From contig NC_063167.1 of NCBI RefSeq assembly GCF_023159225.1, positions 71,611,798 through 71,675,797 on the forward strand: a stretch of 64,000 nt of DNA, read 5' to 3'. Position 1 is the stretch's first letter. The number at the start of each line of letters is the position of its first letter. This DNA is from Perognathus longimembris pacificus. Its lineage: Eukaryota; Chordata; Mammalia; Rodentia; Heteromyidae. The position numbers and the translations under genes were made by a program. The notes under the pieces are model-generated. The model saw nothing but the letters and a program-made list of their open reading frames with translations. It ran no database searches and had not been told where the DNA came from. Shown piece after piece: positions 33,305-43,352 of the stretch.

Positions 33305-33572
33305 CTTCTCTATCTCTCTTCCTTCCGCTTCCTTCTTTCCTCCTTCCATTCTCCATCCCTCCTTCTTCTTTCTCATCCTTCTCCTTTGCTCCCTCTTTCT
33401 TTCCCTCTCCATTTCCTCTCTCCTATCTTCCTCCCTATTCTCCCCCTCTCTCCCTTCTCTGCCTCCCTTTTCTCCTCCCTTCTTCCTCTTCCCCTCCTTT
33501 CCCTTCCTTTTTATTTTCTCTCCCTCCCTCCTTCTCTCCTTCCTTCCCTCCTTCCCTCTTCCCCTCTCTCTG
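33305..33572. repeat. Polypyrimidine tract, CTTCC/CCCT type
   Basis: Over 250 bases with very few purines on the plus strand, made of irregular TTCC, CCCT and TCTC words. The minus-strand reading (Arg/Lys/Glu-rich) is an artefact. No SINE is attached, unlike most other such tracts here. Confidence 0.93.
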
Positions 33573-33937
33573 AGTATCTCTCAGTGTGGAATGCCAGAAG
33601 ATCCACATAACACCATCATTTAGTACATTAACTGTATTAAATATGTTTTAGAGTTCTTGAGTCTACCAGATAATATGGCCACAACTTCAGGAAACCTGTT
33701 GTTGATTTCTTTCTTATCCCAGAATCTGGTCAAAACTAGTAACCTTCTTAGTCACCTTAGAAATGGGCTGAAATGTTATCTCAGAGGCTGTATGCATTGT
33801 CCAAATTTGAGAGAGGAGCACCGAGCCCAGTCTCTCAGTGGTGAGAATACCTAGGTTTCTAGGTGTGGACCAGTAGCAGTGCCTGTGCGGGGGGGAGGGG
33901 GCGGGGGGCTGAAGAACAACACCAGAGAGAGAAGGGG

Positions 33938-33969
<32 letters not shown>

Positions 33970-34974
33970 TGCAAGCTCCAGATGCTTTCCATACCAGACC
34001 TGTCTGGGCCCATGGAAGGCACATTGCAAGCAGACAGTGGCCACGTTTTAAGCCTGGGAGGACTCAGTGGTTCAAATGGAAGTGGAAGCCTGGATGGATC
34101 TCTCCATGTGTCTTCAGATTTTCCATTGGAAGGTAGGGGAGCAGGAGGCATGGCCACCTCCAGCTGTGCCAAGCCCCAGGGTTTCTTCAAGGAAGGTCAG
34201 GACATAGGCTGAGTCCATTGAAGGTCTGAGTACTCGGTGCTGTGGGTGCGTTGCCTGGTATGTGTGGACCCTGTGGGAGATTGTAGTAGGAGATATGGAG
34301 CAGGAGTTAGGGATGGCACCCCACTTAGGGCCTCAATATACTCAAGGTGTTACCCCCTTTGTGTCTAAAGTTGCAGATGCTCTCATAACTTGAGGAAACG
34401 CACGAACAACTGTCATTTCTTAAGGACAGAGTGTTCTTCTCTCTGGAACCACATGGAAATGAACTGCCAATGCTGCTTGGGGATTTTTAATGGGGACAGT
34501 AGGCGCTATAATTATTCTTCTGGACCACTGTTACCCACCCTCTCTTTGGCCAAGTTGAGTAAAGATTGCCTAATTTTTCTTCATTAAAGTAGGAACTATC
34601 CTGGGAGAAAAAAAAAAAAAAAAGAAAAAGAAATTGTGGCTAAATGAAAACCAGTCAAAAAGCTCAGGCCAAAAATTGTTGGCAACCTTCGTGCTGAATT
34701 ATGCCGTCTGCACATTGCCGGCCGCCTGTGGGTCCTGGGCTGTCACAATAACAGGGGAATGTGGCTCGCACTCCCACAGGAAGGGCCCCTGCCCAATGTC
34801 TGGGCCCTGGGCCATGGCTGAGCCTCACTGCTACCCCCAAGGAGACAGCTCGAGTAGTTCACCCACAGATGAAACTTATGTGGAGAATAAACATTTACCA
34901 AGTATGAAGAAGCCTGGTTCCTTATAGGTCTGTGAACTATGACCTTTCTATGACAAAATGTCCTGGTTGCATAG
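33573..34974. other. Non-repetitive spacer with G-quadruplex and (GA)n motifs
   Basis: It holds the G-run array at 33,889-33,908, a (GA)n run at 33,925-33,969, and an A-run at 34,608-34,623 preceded 24 bases upstream by ATTAAA. Opposing frames of up to 158 codons over 33,714-34,212 include the (GA)n run and show no domain. Confidence 0.45.
33889..33908 (+). other. G-quadruplex motif
   Basis: G-runs of 7, 5 and 6 separated by single A and C bases, long enough to supply four G-tracts. Found next to a (GA)n run. Confidence 0.75.
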
Positions 34975-35058
34975 CCTGCCTGCCTGCCTGCCTCCCTTCC
35001 CTTCCTCCCTGCTTCCCTCCCTCCCTGCCCGCTTCCCTCCCTTCCTCCCCTCTCCTTC

Positions 35059-35106
<48 letters not shown>
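34975..35106. repeat. (CCTG)/(CCCT)n passing into (TC)n
   Basis: CCTG units at 34,977-34,992 give way to CCCTTCC text and then a pure (TC)n run at 35,062-35,106. A SINE starts about 55 bases downstream. Confidence 0.95.
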
Positions 35107-35108
<2 letters not shown>

Positions 35109-35159
35109 CTTTCAAATAGAAATTTATTAAGAGAGAGAGAAAAAAGCCATTCCTAGCCA

Positions 35160-35393
35160 ATCAATGGTGGCTCACACCTGTAATCTTTTCCAGTCCAAGT
35201 AGAAGAGTCTGTGAGTCTCTTATCTCCAATTAACTACCAAAAAAATCCAGAAGCAGAGATGTGGCTCAAGAGGTAGATGGCTAGCCTTGAGTGAAAAACT
35301 AAGGGTCAGTGCCCAGGCCCTGAGTCCAAGCCCTAAAACCAGCACACACACAGACACACAGACACACAGACACACAGACACAGACACACACAA
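35160..35393 (+). mobile_element. 7SL-headed SINE with (ACACAG)n tail
   Basis: Short degraded head aatggtggctcacacctgta, clear right half gagatgtggctcaagaggta and ggccctgagtccaagcccta. The tail at 35,342-35,393 is an ACAC/AGAC microsatellite. Confidence 0.88.
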
Positions 35394-35609
35394 AGAAAAC
35401 CTCTCCATTTCCACACAGCCACCAAAAAGACACTGATGGTGAGACCTCAGAATGTGCTATTCCTAAAAAACAAAAACAAAACCCACCACGTGAAGGCAAA
35501 ATGGCACCCGCATCATGGACACCCTCAGCAGGAAGATAGGCTCAAGCTCAGCAAACTCAGCAGAACAAACTCAGTCCTTTTTGTCCTAAGGGCTAAAAGG
35601 AACAGACAT
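35394..35609. other. Short single-copy stretch
   Basis: Nothing recognised between the SINE tail and the LINE-1 3' UTR. Confidence 0.4.
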
Positions 35610-35915
35610 TGTGCATGGACAGGGGATAGAATGGTGGTTCCGAGAGGCTGGGACGGCTGGGGAAGTGATGGCCAAACCGCATAAAATTTGAGTTAGACAT
35701 GGGAATAAGTTTAAGAGGCTGATTGTACATCATGCTGACTGTAGTTAATAACAAAGTATTGTGTACTCAAAAGTTGCTAAGAGAGATGATGTCATTGTAA
35801 AAAAAAAAGTCAGTATGTAGGGTAGTATGGACTGTTCAGCTTGATTTAGCCACTGCACAATCTGTACATGTCAAAACAAGTTGTACATAAATATAAAAAC
35901 TTTTGTCAATTAAGA
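35610..35915 (+). mobile_element. Old LINE-1 (L1M-type) 3' UTR, sense
   Basis: The order gatagaatggtggttccgag, gacatgggaataagt, gactgtagttaataacaaag, tattgtgtactcaaaagttg, ctaagagagatgatgtc, cacaatctgtacatgtcaaa and gttgtacataaatataaaaa follows the well-known 3' UTR of old mammalian L1M elements, including the final tttgtcaattaagaaa. Confidence 0.88.
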
Positions 35916-35934
35916 AATATTTTAAGGAGTATCA

Positions 35935-36142
35935 GCCAGGACACTGGTATCTCACGCCTGTAATCCTAACTACTCAGGAGGCTGAAACCTAGAGGTTCAA
36001 GCCAAAGCCTGCCTGGGCAGAGAAAGCCATCAGACTCCATCTCCAATTAACCAGCAAGACGCTGGACTGGCTCAGGTGGTAGAGCACCAGCCCTGAGCAA
36101 GAAAGCAGAGTGTGACTACGAAGCTCTGATTTCAAGTCCCCA
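35935..36142 (+). mobile_element. 7SL-headed SINE
   Basis: Head atctcacgcctgtaatccta and aactactcaggaggctgaaa, middle tccatctccaattaaccagc, right half actggctcaggtggtagagc and gatttcaagtcccc. It lacks an A-rich tail. Confidence 0.9.
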
Positions 36143-36382
36143 AAAGGGATAGCAGCGCCTCAAGTAGTGGTTCAGGCTGCTCTTCAATCTGTTAAGGTCT
36201 CCTCGGCTTTGGAGCAGAAGGAATGCTGTTTTAAGGAGGCATCAGCCAATATCAGAACCTGAGGAACAAAGGCCCTGCCCTTTCTTTATTGAGTAGCACC
36301 TTGTACCAGGATGGCGGCTTCTTTTCACTCTTGCCTTCTCTCTTTGGCCTTCACACATGTTACTATCCAACAATCCTCCTTT
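36143..36382. other. Short single-copy stretch
   Basis: Nothing recognised. Confidence 0.4.
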
Positions 36383-36556
36383 TATTGTTTTGTGCTAGAA
36401 CTAGGGCTTGAACCCACTTGGCTTCTTTGCTCAAGGCTGGTGCTCTACCACTTGAGCCATGTCACTCTTAGCCAGGCTGGCTTTGAAACCTCCATCTTCA
36501 GATCTCAGCCTCCCGAGTAGCTAGGATTGCAGGTGTGAGTCACTGGCATCTGGCTA
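36383..36556 (-). mobile_element. 7SL-headed SINE, antisense, internally deleted
   Basis: Markers agggcttgaacccacttggc, ctctaccacttgagccatgt, ccaggctggctttgaaacct and ctcccgagtagctaggattg. The segment with the usual ttaattggag block is missing. Confidence 0.87.
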
Positions 36557-37679
36557 TTTTAGGGATTTTAGCTGAAGTCAAGGCCAAGGTGGGATCAGAA
36601 ATCCTTCTAACATGCAGGGTAGTTGCCTCAGCTCCACGGTGGAAGCACCTCTTTGTCTCAGTCCATGCTTAGTTCTGAGATAATGTCCTTGATTTGCATC
36701 TGCTCATATTCTGCTTTCTCAGCTATCAGGAAAATCTCCCAATTGAAAAAAGAAATGTAATTTAGTACATTCTTAATTCCCTTGTCTTCTTAAACACAAA
36801 ACAACCATTCACTTATTTCTGTATTTTCTCTTGAAGAATAGTTTACCATCTTTATATTACTTTTCAATTAATATAGAAACCTGCTCTATTATGCTTTCTT
36901 TAAAGTACACCCTCTTTAACTTAAAAATTAATTTTGAGCATGGATTTGAAGTGGATGCATGACTGCTTTAAATGAAAACGTGTGAAGGGTTATTTCAAAG
37001 CCCCCATAGACAGCACTCATTCAGTTCCTCTCCTCCAAAGGCCTCATTTATTCTTCATCTGTTTAACTTGCCAAATGCAGATTTTTTTTTCTCTTCCTTC
37101 TCTTCACATTCTCCCCCACAGTGGGCATGGAATTCCAGCTGGCCCCTCAGAACATGTAGGGGGGGGTGTTCAGGGAGGGAAGGGAGAACCGAGCTTGGCG
37201 TTCCACTCTTCAGAAGAGCTTCAGCCTGGATTTCTTTTCAGCAGAAGGAAAGTTTCCACTTAATGTCTATCTGTGTTCAAAACAAAAATTAGAGAATGTA
37301 TTCTAAATTTGCATGTGGGGAAAGGCTATTCCAGAACATGCAGAGATGAAATGAAATGTAAAACTGAGGACATTTTAATCAATAAATGGACAAAATATAT
37401 GCCTCTATTTTTCCACATTAAAAAAATAGAATCTGAGTGAAGTAAAACTGTGTGTATTTAGTATTAAATAGTCTACAGTCATGCACGATGCATAACTGCA
37501 GATTATGCACTACAGTTATGTAATAGTTTCATTGTTTTTACTTTCTTTTTATTATCTTTTAATTATCTTTTATTATCTTTTAATTTCCTATTCAACAAGT
37601 GAGTTTATATGTACAATGCATCTTCTTTGTTTTATTTTGTGCTGTTGCTTGGGCACCTTGACTATTTGAAAAGCTGAGT
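36557..37679. other. Non-repetitive spacer with a G-run cluster
   Basis: Mostly AT-rich. The G-runs at 37,159-37,184 (8 G, then three GGG) could form a quadruplex. Overlapping frames of 93 and 106 codons at 36,972-37,292 have no recognised domain. ATCTTTT/ATTATCTTTT repeats occur at 37,549-37,583. Confidence 0.45.
37159..37184 (+). other. Possible G-quadruplex motif
   Basis: A run of eight G followed within six bases by three GGG runs with one- and two-base loops. Confidence 0.6.
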
Positions 37680-37938
37680 GTTGTTTTTTTGTTTGTTTGT
37701 TTGCTGTTGTTTTGTGCTGGTCCTGAGGCTTGAACTCAGTCAGGCCCTGGGTACTCTCCCTGACCTTTTGTACACAGGCCTAGCACTCTAGGGCTAGCCA
37801 TAGCTCCATGTCTAGCTTTTTTGGGGGGGTTAATTGGAGTTAAGTGTCTGAGACTTTCCTGCCCAGGCTGGCTTTGAACCACCATCCTCAAATCTCAGCC
37901 TCCTGAGGGTTATAGGTGTGAGCCACCAGCTCTCAGGT
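37680..37938 (-). mobile_element. 7SL-headed SINE, antisense, with (GTTT)n tail
   Basis: A GTTT-rich tail is followed by tgctggtcctgaggcttgaa, gttaattggagttaagtgtc, gcccaggctggctttgaacc and ataggtgtgagccaccagct. Confidence 0.9.
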
Positions 37939-38157
37939 GGAGGGCTATTTATGTGGCTGACTTCTGCTTGTTACCCTTTAAAGCACTTTGCTTTCTATCG
38001 AGTCTTAGATTTGAAGTTTCTGTCTCTGGAGATATCAATTAATCCCTTAACTTTAAAAAATGTTCCTGGAAAAAAAATAAGAGTTTAAGTGAATCCTTGG
38101 TCAAGAGTAGAAAACATGTTCTACATGAACTACATGTAAACAAAAAGGAAGAATATA
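37939..38157. other. Short AT-rich stretch
   Basis: Nothing recognised. Confidence 0.4.
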
Positions 38158-38408
38158 GTGTTGGTGGCTCATGCCTATAAATCCTAGTTACTCAGGAGGC
38201 TGAGGTCTGAGGATCCAGGGTCAAAGCCAGCCTGGGCAGAAAAGTCCATTTATGAGTCGCTTATCACCACTTAAAAAGCAAAAAGCTGGAAGAAGAGGTG
38301 TGGGTCAACTGGAACATCAGACTAGAGCAAAAAAGCTAAGGGATAGCAACCTGGCCTTGAGTTCAAGACCCAGTTCGAGCACACACACAAAAAAGTAAAA
38401 AAAAAACC
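38158..38408 (+). mobile_element. 7SL-headed SINE with short CA/A-rich tail
   Basis: Head ggtggctcatgcctataaat and ggaggctgaggtctgaggat. The right half is diverged, with aaaaagctaagggatagcaa and cttgagttcaagacccag. The tail is a short CA run and then A-rich. Confidence 0.88.
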
Positions 38409-39379
38409 AACAACATACCCCCTCACCAATGAATAAGTGCAATTTCTTCTTTGAATTGTAGCTCTGAATTGTGCTATTTGAGTTCAAACTCCTTTCCACA
38501 TTCTAAAATGAGACTAGATAGAACGAGTAAGAAATGCCCCTTTCTGGGTGTTCCTTAGCCTCATTCTCCCTCCATCTTCGCCCTACCCTGTGCCCATCCC
38601 CTGGGCCCCTCCCCCCAGGCCTCTGTGGCTAGCTGCTTTCCATCAGGTCAGCCTGCCCAATGCCCCAGGGACTGGTGTAATTCTGACCAGTGTTGATGGA
38701 TTCAATAAAGTCACTAATCATTAAGTGAAAGTTATTCCAGACTGAAGAGAGAGAGGAGCTGGGAAGAAAGATGGAAGCCAGGGAGAATAGAATGGTTTAC
38801 TGACTCTTGAACTTGACAAATTTCAGGCAAAAACAGCTGCCTGTAAGACATGGGTGCTGATGGAATACATGAATGGCTGTCATCAGGATTTAGATATACT
38901 GGAGGGTTACTGGAAGGAAGGGCAGGTAGAATTACACAAGGAATCTTCTTTTAGGAAGAAAAGATAAGACTTGATGGTACACAAAGATCAGACATCAAAT
39001 TCACCTGTGCACTTTGACCCTGGCTCTACAGAGACCACTAAGTCTGCGTGCTTGCTTCTAAGGCCCACACTTGTTGCCGTTATTATTTTAAAAAAGTCTT
39101 CTTCAGTATAACACCTTGATAATAACAATAAAATTATATTAAGAAAAAACCTAAGTCTTAAAATCATGGGTCTTATCTTTGTTATTCACATTCCTAGATT
39201 AGCAGATGAAATATTTTTGGATTTGGATGTAAATATCAATGCTCTCTAAGAACAAATATTAAAATATTTTCAAAACAAACCATATTCTAACTTATAAAGC
39301 AAGTCTCAGGAGTTTCCAAGATCAAGTACTATAATAGATCTCATACACCATTCAAATTAGAAGTTAGCAATCCATGATC
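38409..39379. other. Non-repetitive spacer, no gene seen
   Basis: Mixed sequence. The stretch 39,060-39,300 is AT-rich and may include old LINE-1 text. No frames of interest. Confidence 0.4.
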
Positions 39380-39900
39380 AAAAGAAACACCAGAAGAAAC
39401 ACAGACAATACCATGGCAGAACTAAGAAAGTGAATTGCCCTAAAAAGAAATGATAACAATGCCTAACATTTTTGGAATAAAGTTAAAGCAGTAATTACTA
39501 GATTAATCATGTTATATTAATGCTTATCTTAGAAAATAACTTAAATGTATACAGTAGTCTACAACTTAAACTGTGGGGATAAAGACTAAAACTAAAAATA
39601 GCTAAAGAGAAAATGTATTAAAGAATATAAATCAGACATGTTGGATTAAAAACCCTTTGTATAACTACTTCAAGATAATTTAAAATAAAGAAACAAAATA
39701 AACAGCATGAATGCTTCCCCCTCCCCTAAAAGGAATATAAAACAAAGGGAAAAAAAGAACCATAAATAACATAAACAAAACCAAAGTAAGATTAACAAAT
39801 TACTGATGGCTGGTAATTTCTCTCAAGAAAAGTGAGAGAAAATACAAGTAAAACATGTTTAGAAGAAAAAGATGTATTGTGTGCATAGCAACAGTTAAAT
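39380..39900 (+). mobile_element. Possible ancient LINE-1 ORF2 remnant, sense
   Basis: A-rich text such as aataacataaacaaaaccaa near 39,766 and catggcagaactaagaaagt near 39,412 has the composition and word use of old L1 ORF2 read in sense. The match is weak. Confidence 0.35.
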
Positions 39901-39915
39901 AAATGAGAAATTAAT

Positions 39916-40050
39916 CCCTCTCTCCCTCCTTCCCGCCTTCCCTTCCTTCCATCCTTCCTTTTTCTTTTTCTCTCACCCCCCCTTCTTCCCTCCCTCCCTT
40001 CCTTTTTATTTCTTTTTTTCTCTCCCCTCTCTCCCTCCCTCCCTCCCTTT
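39916..40050. repeat. Polypyrimidine tract abutting a SINE
   Basis: Irregular CTTCC/CCCT/TTTC text, almost free of purines, directly joined to the 3' end of an antisense SINE, probably an expanded tail. Confidence 0.92.
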
Positions 40051-40283
40051 TTGGTGCCAGTACTGGGGCTTGAACACAGAGCTCCATGTTTTCCCTTAGC
40101 TTTTCACTTCAGGCTAGCACTCTACCACTTGAGCCACATTTCTACTTCCAGCTTTTTGCTGGTTAATTGGAGATGAGTCTCACAGTGTTTTCTGCCCAGA
40201 CTGGCTTTGAACCTTGATCCTCAGATCCCTGCCTCTCCTTAGTAGCTAGGATAACAGGTGTGAACCACCAGCATCCGGCTCCA
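40051..40283 (-). mobile_element. 7SL-headed SINE, antisense
   Basis: Clear markers: gccagtactggggcttgaac, ctctaccacttgagccacat, ttgctggttaattggagatg, actggctttgaaccttgatc and ggataacaggtgtgaaccac. Confidence 0.93.
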
Positions 40284-41729
40284 TTGTGTTCTTAGTCTTG
40301 GGTCAATATTTTAGTCGTGGGACATGATCTTTAGGGGCAAAGTTTCAACAGAAAGTACACCATTTTAGTCATTCTCAGATTCTTCCCTTTGTCTTACAAC
40401 TTCACAGGGCTGTCCGACTTCCTTAGTGTAGTGTTCTGGCCCTTTCCATCCTTGCTTGGCCTCCGCCACTTTCCCCCCTCGCACAGCTCAGGAGTAGCCG
40501 TGGACCTGGGGAGAGGTGATCTGTACACAGTGAGGAAGACTACCCTGTGGCAGCCTCAGGAATGAAGCGTCTCCTGTCTGTTCTGTCTTTACAGGTCGCT
40601 AAGATTACTGAATGTCTTAAACAGCAACTGAAGAAAGTTTTTAAGATACATCTTTTCATAGATGACTAGCTGGCTTCCCAAATCTGCTGAGCTTGCCTCT
40701 CTCCAGATGGACTGGGCTGACTCCCACAGCTTTTAGAAAGGCTTTCATCTTCCCTTCACCTACCATGTATCTTCCAGAACCTTCTGGTTACTCCTGGTCC
40801 TTCATCATGGTCCCTGTTCACATGAGCCCCACCCAAGAAGCCTCTCAGTCTGGAGCCAGGAGGCAGCGCTGGCCGGAAATGGAGGAGATTGGAAGGAAGC
40901 AGGAGCAGTGCGTTGTGGGTGCAGAAGCGGAAAGCAGGAAAGGAGCAGGGTTTCCATAGTGCCCTGAGTCCAAACCCTGCCTCCTCCGCCAGCCCCTTTT
41001 CTCTTTTCTCCTTTCTTTTAGCCTCTTCCCTCTCATTTTCTTTGGCTTGAGACACCTTGTTAATTTTTCAAGATTAACAGGCCATTGAGCAAGGCCTGGG
41101 TGGCAGACGAAGAAATTAATACCTGCCCCCCCAAACTTCACAGTGGGATGGAAAGCAAAGCTGTCTGTTTTACAGCTTCAAGTATCTGCCAGTGCCAGGG
41201 CAAGAGGAAATTGGTATCTCATTAAAAAAAAATGAGAAAGTGAGGTGGAGAGGAAATCAAGCACTCGTTAAAAGCCGTGGAAAAGTCGTTTTAATTATGC
41301 TTTCCCATTTGCTAACAAGAGGACATTTGTTATGAGTTCAGAACACTTTATCCCAAGCAAAACAAACAGAGTTAACGACATTATTTTTTTGTCTTTTTTT
41401 AGCCAGTGGTGGCTCTGGAGTCTGGTTTCAAAATAAAGGCTTCACCACGGGATGTCAATTAGACTGGAGAAGGCTGGCAAAGGGTGGATTGCTTTCCCAG
41501 GTTGATTTGAGAGCTGCTACCCAACCTTTCACCTTGCCCCCGGTGCAAGGGGCAGTGGGCAGGGGCTCCTAGTTAGTGCTTGGATCTGTGTCTGCGGAGG
41601 CCCTTAGTGCCACATCGAGGTCCTGCGAGAGCAGTTATGCAGTGCCCACTGCCCTTAGGAATCACTGCGTTCTCTTCCAGAGAAAGGGAGATGCTGATGG
41701 CCATGTGGTTGCTATGGTGATCACATAGG
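40284..41729. other. Single-copy stretch with an enhancer-like block
   Basis: No repeat recognised. Frames of 88-99 codons on both strands at 40,693-41,141 overlap each other and have no domain. The block 41,220-41,420 is AT-rich with a ttttaattatgc word near 41,290 and looks like possible conserved noncoding sequence. Confidence 0.4.
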
Positions 41730-41835
41730 ATGTTACCTGAAAATTATGTAGCAATGAATAAGACTTCAAGGGCCTTTAATAAGGCTGGCTACCACTTATT
41801 GAAGGCTTACATTATCTGGTGTTATACTGTCCACT
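41730..41835 (+). repeat. Possible MIR or L2 fragment
   Basis: The words ctaccacttattgaaggctt and acattatctggtgttatact resemble 'taccatttattgagcgcttactatgtgcc', common to old MIR/L2-type ends. Confidence 0.45.
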
Positions 41836-41837
41836 CT

Positions 41838-42065
41838 GTGAGGAGAGAGACAGGAAGGCAGAGAGAGACAGAGAGGGAGAGGAAGAGACAAACAGAGACA
41901 GGACCAGATGAAGAAGAGCAGGAGGAAGAAGAGGAGGACGATGGGGAGGAGATAGAGTGAGAAGTGAGAAACTGAAGTGAGAGATAGAGAAGGCTGACAG
42001 CGAAATGGAGGCGAGAGAGGGAGATAAAAGACAGTAGAAACAGAACAAGAGGAAAGAGAGATACA
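41838..42065. repeat. Polypurine (GA-rich) tract
   Basis: Over 200 bases with mainly A and G on the plus strand, built from GAGA, GGAA and GACA words. The opposite strand reads Ser/Leu-rich, which is an artefact. Confidence 0.9.
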
Positions 42066-42329
42066 AAGTCAACTTGTAAACTAGTTAATGTCTGAGTGTT
42101 TTGAGCGTTTGAATCCAAGTTGATGTTACAACTTCTCAGGCAGTCAGGGCTGGGCCATGGATGCTGAGCTGATGGTGAAGTAATTAATGAAGTACTTCAG
42201 GAATGAAGTTAGAAATGATGAGTGGCCAAAGGATTTAATGTGTTAAGGGGATTTAGAGTAAAAAGATTACTTCAGGTGAGAAAATGATTCCAAGAGGCAG
42301 TAGCAAAATGTCACAGAATATACAGGCTT
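42066..42329. other. Short single-copy stretch
   Basis: Nothing recognised. Confidence 0.4.
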
Positions 42330-42430
42330 AGTTCAAATCTCAGCTCCCCTATGTAAGGAGTCATGGGCTCAACACCTTATTTCATCTCTCTAAGTCACTT
42401 TTAGCTAAAACTGGAGGATTGAGATTCCGT
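42330..42430 (+). repeat. MIR SINE fragment
   Basis: The order gttcaaatctcagctcccct, catgggctcaacaccttatt, catctctctaagtc and aactggaggattgag follows the sense MIR pattern. Confidence 0.55.
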
Positions 42431-42479
42431 TTACTGTGTTGCTTGAGAAAATTGGTGTCCACTCATTCATGACCCATGA

Positions 42480-42770
42480 AGTACCTTTATAAAATGAAGC
42501 AATATTTCATATAGAGAGCTAGAATCTTCAGGTCAACACTACTTCCCAAAACAAAAACTACTAAATACTCACCAGCATCGGACTAAATAAATATAGCATT
42601 TTTGTACATTGAGGTACTTAGTACTGTCCAGCCATGAGAATGAGTTGCTTTAAATAATATAGGCTGTGCTTACACATATAATATGAAGAGAAAAAAGCCA
42701 GCCATGGAGATAATATATGAGACTCCACTCACTAATAGTTGTAGTTCAGAAACAGGCACAATTTCTCTTC
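42480..42770 (+). mobile_element. Old LINE-1 or HAL1 3' fragment, sense
   Basis: The words ggactaaataaatatagcat and ttgaggtacttagtactgtc, then cagccatgagaatgag, tracking 'taaataaattatgg...atactatgcagccattaaaaagaatgag', mark the C-terminal code of an ancient L1-like element. Confidence 0.5.
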
Positions 42771-42808
42771 ACTGTTGGAAGCCAGCATGCTGGTTATCTT
42801 CCCTGAAG

Positions 42809-43050
42809 GGCTGGTGCCAATGGCTTACGCCTGTAGTCCTAGCTATACAGGAGGCTAAGGTCTGAGTATGGAGTATCATGGTTTGAAGCCAGCCTGGGAA
42901 GAAAAGTCCCCTTGAGACTCATATCTCCAATTAACCACTCAAAAATCAGAAGTGGTGCTATAGCTTAGTGGTAGAGGCGCTAGCCTTGAGCACAAAGAGG
43001 CTCAGGGATAGGCCCTAAGTTCAAGCCTCACAACTGACAAAAATATTTTT
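42809..43050 (+). mobile_element. 7SL-headed SINE
   Basis: Head ccaatggcttacgcctgtag, middle atctccaattaaccactcaa, right half gctatagcttagtggtagag and ggccctaagttcaagcctca. The A-rich tail is short. Confidence 0.9.
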
Positions 43051-43209
43051 AAAAAGAAACTGGGAGGAATCACAAGAATGATTTGTGAGGACAAGAGATA
43101 CTTTTCTTCTATATCCGGTGCTCAGGACAGCCAAGGGTGGGCTGAGTTTGTGAAAAGTCTCCTGATTCTTATAATATATGCATTTTTCTGTGTGAGTGTT
43201 ATAGTTCAA

Positions 43210-43213
<4 letters not shown>

Positions 43214-43251
<38 letters not shown>

Positions 43252-43352
43252 GCCAGTACTGAGGCTTGAACTCAGGACCTCATGCTTTTGCTTGATTTTT
43301 TTTTCTCAAGGGTGGCATTCAATCACTGCACCACAGCTCCACCTCTGTGGGA
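43214..43352 (-). mobile_element. Truncated 7SL-headed SINE, antisense, with (GT)n tail
   Basis: (GT)n at 43,214-43,247, then tgccagtactgaggcttgaa, ctcaggacctcatgc and caccacagctccacctctg, where the match ends. The head half is absent. Confidence 0.88.
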
